Source of the DNA: Leeuwenhoekiella marinoflava DSM 3653
GTDB lineage: Bacteria > Bacteroidota > Bacteroidia > Flavobacteriales > Flavobacteriaceae
NCBI RefSeq assembly: GCF_900129005.1
Contig: NZ_FQUN01000021.1
Span: 29,606 to 93,605 of the forward strand
Reading direction: 5' to 3'
Length of the DNA stretch: 64,000 nt
Translations under genes and position numbers: made by a program
Shown here: piece after piece, positions 35,656 to 43,203 of the stretch
How the letters are laid out: each line of letters begins with the position of its first letter
Position numbering within the stretch: the first letter of the stretch is position 1
Notes under the pieces: generated by a model
What the model was told of the DNA's origin: nothing
Databases searched by the model: none
Seen by the model: the letters and a program-made list of their open reading frames with translations, nothing else

Positions 35656-36429
35656 ATGAATCGAGTAAAAAATAAAGTAGCCATTGTCACAGGAGGTGCC
35701 TCTGGTCTAGGGAAATCAAGTGCTATTTTATTAGCACGTGAAGGAGCAAAAATCGTTGTTACAGATATAGATGAAGAAGATGGAAAAAAGGTAGTCCAAC
35801 AAATCAAAGCTAACGGTGGGGAGGCTATATTCATTAAACAAGATGTATCCAAAGAAGATGAATGGAAAAATGTCATTGAGACCACGCTCAAAACTTTCGG
35901 AAAATTACACATATTAGCTAATTCTGCCGGAATAGGATTAGGTGGAACTGTAGAAGAAGTTACCCTTGAAGATTGGAAAAACCTCATAGATGTAAACCTA
36001 AATGGCACTTTTTTAGGTACTCAGTATGGTATAAAGGGTATGAAGGAAACTGGAGAAGGTGGTTCCATTATCAACTTCTCTTCCATTGAAGGACTTATCG
36101 GGGACCCTAACCTACCTGCTTATAACGCAAGCAAAGGCGGTGTTACCATATTCACGAAATCTGCTGCCCTGCATTGTGCAAGACAAGGCTACGGAATCCG
36201 TATCAATTCTATACATCCTGCTTATATCTGGACACCAATGGTAGAAAATTTTCTGAAAGCTCAAGGTAATGTAGAAGAAGGCAAAAAGCATTTAGAAAGT
36301 TTGCATCCTGTTGGCCATTTGGGAGAGCCTGATGATATAGGCTATGGAGTCGTCTATCTAGCTTCGGATGAATCCAAGTTTATGACTGGTTCTGAATTGG
36401 TAATCGATGGTGGCTATACCGCACAATAA
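35656..36429 (+). CDS. SDR-family oxidoreductase
   Basis: 257 residues, classical short-chain dehydrogenase. TGGASGLGKS nucleotide-binding motif, NSAG motif, catalytic Ser in NFSSIEG and Y-x3-K as YNASK. C-terminal GGYTAQ. An Asp at the end of beta-2 (TDID) favours NAD. Substrate cannot be named; glucose or 3-hydroxyacyl dehydrogenases share this length and pattern. Confidence 0.88.
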   Translation: MNRVKNKVAIVTGGASGLGKSSAILLAREGAKIVVTDIDEEDGKKVVQQIKANGGEAIFIKQDVSKEDEWKNVIETTLKTFGKLHILANSAGIGLGGTVEEVTLEDWKNLIDVNLNGTFLGTQYGIKGMKETGEGGSIINFSSIEGLIGDPNLPAYNASKGGVTIFTKSAALHCARQGYGIRINSIHPAYIWTPMVENFLKAQGNVEEGKKHLESLHPVGHLGEPDDIGYGVVYLASDESKFMTGSELVIDGGYTAQ

Positions 36430-36453
36430 CAAACTACCCTAAAACAAAAAATT

Positions 36454-37290
36454 ATGAAAAATATACTTGTACCTACCGATTTCTCTGAAAACTGTACTAA
36501 AGCTGCACATCTCGGGATTAAAATGGCAAAAACATACAATGCAGAAATACACTTTCTACATCAAATGACAACACCTGTGGATTGGGTAAAATTAGACAAA
36601 CTCAAAGAAAAGCGTTATCCAGAAACCTTAAAGCAAATAGGTACTGCAAAGGCTAATTTACGTGAACTCGAAAAAATAGCAGAACACGAAGGTCTTAAAT
36701 GCCGAACCTTTCTTCAGTTCGATTCAGGACAAAAAGATATTTTGGAACATTCTGGTCATTTCCATCACGACTTTATCATTACAGGTAGTAGCGGAACAAA
36801 GGGTCGTGTACGGGAGATAACAGGCAGTAATGTTGAGAAAATTGTCCGAAAGGCTAATGCCCCGATTATTGTGGTCAAAGAAGAGGAAGTAACATTTCCC
36901 TTTAAGGACATTCTGTTCGTATCAAATTTTGAAGAAGATGTGAGTCATCCGTTTCAAGCGGTGCTTTCAATAGCTGAAAAATGCGATGCTAAAATTCATT
37001 TGTTACGTATAAATACAGAAACAGACTTTAATAGTATCAACGCTGGATTAAACCCTGTCAAGCAATTTCTTGAAAAGTTTCCCGCCTTAAAAAACTTTTC
37101 TATGAGTGTTCATAACGAATCTTCAGTAGAGGCAGGTATTAATACATTTTTAAAACATCAGCCAGCAGATTTAATTGCGATGAGTACCCACGGAAAGACA
37201 GGTTTTTTGAGCCTATTTTCAAAAAGTATTGCCGAAGGTGTAACCAATCATTCAGAACTTCCTGTAATGACCATACATATTAAAAAATGA
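36454..37290 (+). CDS. Tandem universal stress protein
   Basis: 278 residues forming two Usp domains (about 1-145 and 150-278). The first starts KNILVPTDFSENCTKAA and ends GSSGTKGRVREITGSNVEKIV with the nucleotide loop; the second carries STHGKTGFLSLFSKSIAEGV. The start of the ATP-cone/nuclease gene overlaps its stop by 4 bp, which ties these two together. Confidence 0.9.
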   Translation: MKNILVPTDFSENCTKAAHLGIKMAKTYNAEIHFLHQMTTPVDWVKLDKLKEKRYPETLKQIGTAKANLRELEKIAEHEGLKCRTFLQFDSGQKDILEHSGHFHHDFIITGSSGTKGRVREITGSNVEKIVRKANAPIIVVKEEEVTFPFKDILFVSNFEEDVSHPFQAVLSIAEKCDAKIHLLRINTETDFNSINAGLNPVKQFLEKFPALKNFSMSVHNESSVEAGINTFLKHQPADLIAMSTHGKTGFLSLFSKSIAEGVTNHSELPVMTIHIKK

Positions 37291-38129
37291 AACATCCAAT
37301 AAACATAGTAAAATATTCGGGCGACGTGGTAGCCTTTGATGTGGATAAACTTATCAATTCATTAAGACGTTCGCAAGCAAGTGAAGAATTGATTCAGCAA
37401 ATAGTAGGGCAAGTTGAAGACCAATTATATGAAGGCATTACCACCAAAAAAATCTATCAAATGGCATTTAAAATGCTAAAAGGTAAGTCGAGAGTAAGTG
37501 CTTCAAAATACAAACTCAAAAAAGCCCTGATGGAATTAGGTCCTTCTGGCTTCCCATTTGAGAAGTTAGTAGGCAAACTACTGGCACACGAAGGATTTTC
37601 AACACAGGTTGGTGTAATAGTTCAAGGCAATTGCGTTCAGCACGAAGTGGATGTAATAGCCCAAAAAGACAATACCCATTATATGATTGAATGTAAATAC
37701 CACAGTGACCAAGGTCGCTTTTGCAACGTTAAAATTCCCTTATATATCCACTCAAGATTTTTAGATGTTGAAAAACAATGGAAACGTCAAAAAGGTCACG
37801 AAGCCAAGCTTCATAAAGGAGGCGTTTACACCAATACACGATTTACAAGTGATGCGGTGAAATATGGTAAATGCGTGGGGCTATTATTGACAAGTTGGGA
37901 TTATCCAATTGGTGACGGTTTAAAAGACAGAATAGATAAATCGGGGCTGCATCCATTAACAGCATTAACAACACTTACCAAAGCTGAAAAAACAAAACTA
38001 TTGGATGAAGGTATCGTACTCTGTAAAGAGCTTCACGAAACCCCAAAAATTTTAGAACAAGTAGGAGTGCCAAAATCAAGACACAAAAAGGTTCTCGAAG
38101 ATTCAAGAGAATTATGTGAAATTCATTAG
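37287..38129 (+). CDS. ATP-cone/PD-(D/E)XK nuclease fusion (Mrr-like)
   Basis: 280 residues. The N-terminal domain (about 1-90) is an ATP-cone (INIVKYSGDVVAFDVDKLINSL), the allosteric ATP/dATP sensor of ribonucleotide reductases and NrdR. It is followed by an Mrr-like restriction nuclease core with FEKLVGKLLAHEGF, D122 (HEVDVIAQ) and E135-C-K137 (IECKYH). The last ~60 residues are helical (DEGIVLCKEL, KHKKVLEDSRELC) and unassigned. It sits in an operon with Usp, an archaeal-type nucleoside-monophosphate phosphorylase and PRPP synthetase. A nuclease gated by nucleotide levels is inference. Confidence 0.82.
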   Translation: MKHPINIVKYSGDVVAFDVDKLINSLRRSQASEELIQQIVGQVEDQLYEGITTKKIYQMAFKMLKGKSRVSASKYKLKKALMELGPSGFPFEKLVGKLLAHEGFSTQVGVIVQGNCVQHEVDVIAQKDNTHYMIECKYHSDQGRFCNVKIPLYIHSRFLDVEKQWKRQKGHEAKLHKGGVYTNTRFTSDAVKYGKCVGLLLTSWDYPIGDGLKDRIDKSGLHPLTALTTLTKAEKTKLLDEGIVLCKELHETPKILEQVGVPKSRHKKVLEDSRELCEIH

Positions 38130-38167
38130 AGCACTACTTAAATTTTTAATCTAAATAAATAGGACAA

Positions 38168-38422
38168 ATGAAAACAGAAGAACTGAAAGAACAGAGCCGT
38201 ATAGATTTAGAGCCATTTTACCAAGCATTGGAAGATGATTCTAAACTACTTGAAGAAGCCCTCGAAATATTATTGGGTATGGTACACTTCGAGCCTAAAT
38301 CCGTAAAGAAGTTGGCACTCGTAATAAAAGAGGATTCCCGCAATCTATATAACGAAATAGCGGAATTGAGCAAATCGAACCAAGACAAAGGAAATACGCC
38401 TTCCTGTTGTGGTGGACATTAA
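38168..38422 (+). CDS. Small acidic helical protein with CCGGH tail, unknown
   Basis: 84 residues, mostly helical and acidic (LEPFYQALEDDSKLLEEALEIL), with a C-terminal SCCGGH that could bind a metal. I do not recognise the family. It starts 38 bp after the ATP-cone/nuclease gene and ends 14 bp before the MBL gene, so it belongs to this module. Confidence 0.65.
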   Translation: MKTEELKEQSRIDLEPFYQALEDDSKLLEEALEILLGMVHFEPKSVKKLALVIKEDSRNLYNEIAELSKSNQDKGNTPSCCGGH

Positions 38423-38436
38423 TAAATACTATAACG

Positions 38437-39813
38437 ATGAAAAACAAAAAAATAAACATCCACTTTTTGGGAGCGGCAGGCACCGTGACTGGCTCAAAAT
38501 ATTTGGTGGATACAGGAGATAGAAAGATACTTATAGACTGTGGCCTCTTCCAAGGGTTAAAGGAATTACGCCTTAAAAACTGGGAGTACCCACCTGTTAA
38601 TGTAGGTGATATTGATGCTGTTTTGCTTACCCACGGTCATATGGACCATACAGGTTATTTACCCAGATTGGTAAAACAAGGCTTCAATGGCCCCATTTAT
38701 GGTACGAATCCTACTTTGGACATTGCAAAAATCATTTTGAATGATAGTGCAAAAATACAGGAGCAAGAAGCCGAACGTGCCAATAAGGAAGGCTATTCCA
38801 AACATAGTCCCGCAGAACCATTATACGATTTAAAGGATGTAGAAAAAACTATCCCACACTTTAAAGGAATTCCACAATCACAATGGATTCCGTTATTTGA
38901 TGGTATTAGGGCTCGCTTCCAATACAACGGACATATTCTTGGTGCAACCTATATTGAGTTAGATATACACGGAAAGCGTTTTGTCTTTTCAGGAGATATT
39001 GGAAGAACCAATGATTTATTGCTCTATCCACCCCTGAAACCAAAAAAAGCCGATGTGCTTTTCATTGAATCTACTTATGGTGGAAGGTTTCATCCCGATG
39101 AAGTGGAAGCACTTCCGCAGATTGAAAAATTGGTCAACGAAACCATTAATAGAGGAGGAAGCTTATTTGTCCCAAGTTTTTCGGTAGAACGTGCCCAGCT
39201 AATGATGCTCATCTTTTGGAAATTATTGAAAGAAAAGAAAATCCCCAGAGTACAAATGATTATGGACAGCCCGATGGGTGCCAATGTATTGGAACTGTTT
39301 CATAGAACTCGCGATTGGCACAGATTGGAGGACAACGAATGTGACGAAATGTGTTCTCACTTTACGGTCGTAAGCAGTTTTCGGGAAACAATGGAATTAA
39401 GAACAGACAACAAGCCAAAAATCGTGATTGCAGGAAGCGGAATGCTCACAGGCGGAAGAATGCTCAACTATCTCGAAACCCAAGCGCAAAATCCAAATAA
39501 CACCTTGCTTTTTGTGGGCTATCAAGCCGAAGGCACACGTGGTAGAAAATTATTGGAAGGTGAGAAAGAACTAAAAGTCTATGGAAAATGGGTGCCGTTT
39601 CATATGGAAGTTGCTGAAATCGAAGGGCTTTCGGCACACGCAGACCACGCTGAACTTATGGATTGGATGCGCAAAATAAAAAATAAGCCAGAGCGGGTTT
39701 TCATTGTACACGGTGAAAAAGAAAGTGCAGAAGCATTACAAAAGGGCATCAAGGAAACCTATGGGTGGGATGCAGAAATTCCGCAATTATACACCATCGA
39801 AGAAATAGAATAA
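38437..39813 (+). CDS. MBL-fold/beta-CASP RNA-processing-type exonuclease
   Basis: 458 residues from the ATG at 38437; an in-frame ATG at 38407 overlaps the previous gene and gives no family-like sequence. Metallo-beta-lactamase core with LTHGHMDHTGYLP (HxHxDH), FSGDIGRTND, and the beta-CASP/RMMBL end ESTYGG, AGSGMLTGGRM and SAHADHAEL. The family is related to CPSF/Rae1-like RNA nucleases. Zinc-dependent endo- or exonuclease on RNA is expected. Confidence 0.9.
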   Translation: MKNKKINIHFLGAAGTVTGSKYLVDTGDRKILIDCGLFQGLKELRLKNWEYPPVNVGDIDAVLLTHGHMDHTGYLPRLVKQGFNGPIYGTNPTLDIAKIILNDSAKIQEQEAERANKEGYSKHSPAEPLYDLKDVEKTIPHFKGIPQSQWIPLFDGIRARFQYNGHILGATYIELDIHGKRFVFSGDIGRTNDLLLYPPLKPKKADVLFIESTYGGRFHPDEVEALPQIEKLVNETINRGGSLFVPSFSVERAQLMMLIFWKLLKEKKIPRVQMIMDSPMGANVLELFHRTRDWHRLEDNECDEMCSHFTVVSSFRETMELRTDNKPKIVIAGSGMLTGGRMLNYLETQAQNPNNTLLFVGYQAEGTRGRKLLEGEKELKVYGKWVPFHMEVAEIEGLSAHADHAELMDWMRKIKNKPERVFIVHGEKESAEALQKGIKETYGWDAEIPQLYTIEEIE

Positions 39814-39841
39814 ATCGAAAAATCACAACAATCAATAAAAT

Positions 39842-41344
39842 ATGGACACACACTCAAACATATTAAAATATAAACATCTCGGAATCTATACCCAAAACGA
39901 AAATGTAGTGTATATGCGCGAAGATTGCCACGTCTGTATTTCAGAAGGGTTTGAGGCACTTACCCGAATAAGAATATCCAATGCAAATAAATCAATCGTA
40001 GCAAGTCTTAATGTCCTGAATTCTGATATTCTGTTGCCCAATGAAATCGGACTATCAGATGCTGCTGCGAAAAAACTGAATGTTTCCCCAAATGATACAT
40101 TATATGTTTCCCATTTAGAACCAATTGAATCTTTAAGCCACGTCAGAGCGAAAATTTATAATCAAAAACTGGATTATTCAGCATTTAATGAAATCATAAC
40201 CGATATAGTTGAAGGCGATTATTCCAACATCCACCTTTCGGCATTTATTACGGCCTGTGCAGGTGACCGACTGGATATTGACGAAATATCTGACCTTACC
40301 AAAGCAATGATTGCTTCTGGTAAGCAAATGAATTGGGACAAAGAAATTGTGGTCGATAAACATTGCATTGGCGGATTGCCTGGAAATAGAACCACCCCAT
40401 TAGTGGTTGCTATTGTCGCTGCGTATGGACTTACAATGCCTAAAACATCCTCACGCGCCATCACTTCGCCAGCAGGCACAGCGGATACTATGGAAGTACT
40501 GACTAATGTGGCGCTTTCTTTAGAAGAAATAAAGACCGTGGTAGAAAAAGAAGGCGGTTGTTTTGTTTGGGGCGGAACAGCCCAATTAAGTCCTGCGGAT
40601 GATGTGCTCATCAAAATTGAAAAAGCCTTGGATATTGATAGTGAAGGGCAGCTCATTGCTTCGGTACTCTCTAAAAAAGCAGCAGCTGGTTCCACTCACG
40701 TGGTCATTGATATTCCCGTGGGTGAAACCGCCAAGGTTCGCAGTACCGAAATGGCTCAAAAACTAAAAAATCATATGGAAACCGTTGGGACATCTGTTGA
40801 CTTGAATGTAAAAGTTGTAATCACAGATGGCTCACAACCTGTCGGAAGGGGTATCGGCCCCACTTTAGAAGCCATTGATATTTTAAAAGTTTTGAAAAAT
40901 GAAGCAGATGCACCAAAAGACCTAACAGAAAGAGCATTGCTTTTAGCCGCTGAACTAATAGAGCTTTCTGGCAAAGTAGAAAAAGGGAAAGGGTTAGTAA
41001 CCGCACATCAAATTCTCACATCTGGTCAGGCTTATAAAAAATTCCTTGCTATTTGTAATGCGCAAGGTCGCTTTTCAAAACCTGTTTTAGCACCCTATAA
41101 AACCGAAATTAGAGCAGAAACCTCTGGGAATCTAAAGCGAATAGATAATAGGAAGATTGCAAAACTCGCCAAGCTTTCCGGCGCACCGCAGTCTAAATCG
41201 GCTGGGATTCTTTTGAATGTCCATTTGGGAGAACCAATTGAAGAGAACCAATTGCTATACACTATATATGCCGAATCCAAAGGCGAACTTAATTATGCTT
41301 TAGAGTATAAAAACAACCATAATGACATCATAACTATAATTTAA
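39842..41344 (+). CDS. Archaeal-type AMP/thymidine phosphorylase family protein
   Basis: 500 residues. An extra N-terminal domain (about 1-90) absent from short DeoA is followed by the pyrimidine-phosphorylase core: DKHCIGGLPGNRTT, TSSRAITSPAGTADTMEVL and GGCFVWGGTAQLSPADD. This length and motif set are those of archaeal AMP phosphorylase (NMP + Pi to base + ribose-1,5-bisphosphate). Next to PRPP synthetase, with a 6-bp gap, it suggests a ribose-phosphate/nucleotide salvage pair. No R15P isomerase or RuBisCO gene is visible in the window. The substrate is inference. Confidence 0.88.
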   Translation: MDTHSNILKYKHLGIYTQNENVVYMREDCHVCISEGFEALTRIRISNANKSIVASLNVLNSDILLPNEIGLSDAAAKKLNVSPNDTLYVSHLEPIESLSHVRAKIYNQKLDYSAFNEIITDIVEGDYSNIHLSAFITACAGDRLDIDEISDLTKAMIASGKQMNWDKEIVVDKHCIGGLPGNRTTPLVVAIVAAYGLTMPKTSSRAITSPAGTADTMEVLTNVALSLEEIKTVVEKEGGCFVWGGTAQLSPADDVLIKIEKALDIDSEGQLIASVLSKKAAAGSTHVVIDIPVGETAKVRSTEMAQKLKNHMETVGTSVDLNVKVVITDGSQPVGRGIGPTLEAIDILKVLKNEADAPKDLTERALLLAAELIELSGKVEKGKGLVTAHQILTSGQAYKKFLAICNAQGRFSKPVLAPYKTEIRAETSGNLKRIDNRKIAKLAKLSGAPQSKSAGILLNVHLGEPIEENQLLYTIYAESKGELNYALEYKNNHNDIITII

Positions 41345-41350
41345 AAAACT

Positions 41351-42244
41351 ATGAAAACAATATTATTCAGTCTTCCCGGAAACGAAAAACTCACAGAACT
41401 AATGGCTACAAAAATGGATGCCGAAGTTGGCAAAGCCACTTTGCGCAACTTCCCTGATGGAGAATCCTATACACGTATCTTATCTGATGTTAAAGACAAA
41501 TGTGTTGTACTGGTATGCACCTTGCACGAACCAGACGAAAAACTATTGCCCCTTTATTTTTTAAGTCATACAGCCAAATCATTAGGGGCAATGTGCACCT
41601 GTTTGGTAGCGCCCTATTTGGCATATATGAGGCAGGACAAAGTATTTAATGAAGGCGAAGGGGTAACTTCTGGTTTCTTCGGAAAATTGATTTCAGGTTT
41701 TGCCGATAGCATTACCACGGTTGACCCTCACTTGCACAGAATTAGTTCATTAGGAGAAGTGTATCAAATTCCAAATAAAGTAATTCACGCTGCCGATGCT
41801 ATTTCAGATTGGATAAAGGAAAACATCGAAAACCCAGTACTTATCGGTCCCGATTCTGAAAGTGAACAATGGGTTTCTGAAGTTGCTAAAAATGCAGGAG
41901 CACCATTTATAGTATTACAAAAGGTGCGTCACGGTGACCGTGATGTAGAAGTCTCTGTTCCTGATGTGGACAAATACAAAGATGCCACACCTATTTTGGT
42001 AGATGATATTATTTCTACGGCGCGAACGATGATTGAAACCGTGGTGCATTTGAAAAAAGCAGGGATGAGACCACCTATATGTGTTGGTATTCACGCCGTT
42101 TTTTCAGGTAATGCCTATCAAGATTTGTTGGATTCCGGAGTAGAAAAGATAGTGACCTGCAATACCATTCCGCATCCGTCCAATGGCATAGATTTAAGCG
42201 ATATACTGGCAAAAGAGGTAAAGAAATTAATGCACCATATATGA
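41351..42244 (+). CDS. prs: Ribose-phosphate pyrophosphokinase (short, archaeal-like)
   Basis: 297 residues. PYLAYMRQDK near residue 90, the ATP site, VDPHLHRIS, and the PRPP loop PILVDDIISTARTM. It is shorter than the usual ~315-residue bacterial enzyme and lacks the N-terminal GNANxxLA pattern, having GNEKLTELMA instead. It makes PRPP from ribose-5-phosphate and ATP. It directly follows the phosphorylase gene, and its stop overlaps the next start by 4 bp. Confidence 0.9.
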   Translation: MKTILFSLPGNEKLTELMATKMDAEVGKATLRNFPDGESYTRILSDVKDKCVVLVCTLHEPDEKLLPLYFLSHTAKSLGAMCTCLVAPYLAYMRQDKVFNEGEGVTSGFFGKLISGFADSITTVDPHLHRISSLGEVYQIPNKVIHAADAISDWIKENIENPVLIGPDSESEQWVSEVAKNAGAPFIVLQKVRHGDRDVEVSVPDVDKYKDATPILVDDIISTARTMIETVVHLKKAGMRPPICVGIHAVFSGNAYQDLLDSGVEKIVTCNTIPHPSNGIDLSDILAKEVKKLMHHI

Positions 42245-42885
42245 GAAGTCGAATCTTCATAGTACTGATTATTTTATTCAGCATCACAATGACTGGACAA
42301 ACTGAAATGCTTATTGGGCAGATTTCAGGCAGATTGGTCATTCGTGAGAATTTTGATGAAAAAGGTGCTTTTCTCAATAAACAAACTTTTGAAGCTGGTA
42401 AAACAATAGAGAAAAATGGATACTATGAAATTAAGGTGGTTACGGAATTGTTTGATAAAGACAAAATAGCGACCGATAAATACACCACAACCTATCGCTG
42501 TAAGCCTGATGAAGCCAGTATAATGGTAATGGCATTTCCATTTTCAAACCCAAAATCAAAAGAAACCGAAATTAATACAACTTCTAAAAAATTTAAAGAA
42601 CTCTACGACTTGAAAAATCTTGAAAATATAGAACTGGAAATGAGTTTTGATTCGGGCTTGTTGAATTTTTTTGGCTCAAAAAGTACCATAAAAATTTACG
42701 ACCGAAAATTTAATAATAGCGAAAATAATATTAATTCAAAAATTAACATTAAGGCCTATGCCTTGGGAATTCGCATTAAGCAACTCAATTATACTGTTAA
42801 CGAGAAATTAAATGCACAAGGTCTATTGACCTTTCAAAAATTTACCGAAGAAGACAACAGTTATTTTACAATGACTTATAAATAA
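42241..42885 (+). CDS. Exported protein of unknown function
   Basis: 214 residues. A signal peptide (about 1-19) precedes a beta-rich body with a Cys-containing YTTTYRCKPDEAS segment and many polar strands (YEIKVVTELFDKDKIATDKY). I do not recognise it. The overlap with the PRPP synthetase gene suggests it is part of the module. Confidence 0.7.
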   Translation: MRSRIFIVLIILFSITMTGQTEMLIGQISGRLVIRENFDEKGAFLNKQTFEAGKTIEKNGYYEIKVVTELFDKDKIATDKYTTTYRCKPDEASIMVMAFPFSNPKSKETEINTTSKKFKELYDLKNLENIELEMSFDSGLLNFFGSKSTIKIYDRKFNNSENNINSKINIKAYALGIRIKQLNYTVNEKLNAQGLLTFQKFTEEDNSYFTMTYK

Positions 42886-42891
42886 AAATAA

Positions 42892-43185
42892 ATGAAAAAT
42901 TATGACACCCTTTCAGAAGCTATTAACGATTTGCAGACAAACGAATACCCTTATGATTTCAACTTAAAACCTGAATGTCTGGAATGTGCTTCCCTGAAAA
43001 TTGAGATTCGACCAGAAGATTTTAAAGTGGATAAAATATATCGCTTTGAAGGAATGAGCAGTACCGATGATAACAGCATTTTATATGCAATATCTTCCAA
43101 AAAAGGACTTAAAGGTCTTTTAGTAGATGCTTATGGCGTCTATGCCGAAAACATATCGGAAGCAATGAGAAAAAAATTACGATAA
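42892..43185 (+). CDS. Conserved small protein, often co-annotated with PRPP metabolism
   Basis: 97 residues: MKNYDTLSEAINDLQTNEYPYDFNLK, then CLECASLKIEIRPEDFKVDKIYRFEG and GLLVDAYGVYAE. Close relatives in Flavobacteriia are, to my recollection, labelled as phosphoribosylpyrophosphate synthetase although they lack any PRPP motif. The CLEC pair could bind metal. It lies 6 bp after the exported protein and 18 bp before the copper ATPase. Confidence 0.7.
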   Translation: MKNYDTLSEAINDLQTNEYPYDFNLKPECLECASLKIEIRPEDFKVDKIYRFEGMSSTDDNSILYAISSKKGLKGLLVDAYGVYAENISEAMRKKLR

Positions 43186-43203
43186 CACTTAAACAATACT
43201 ATA

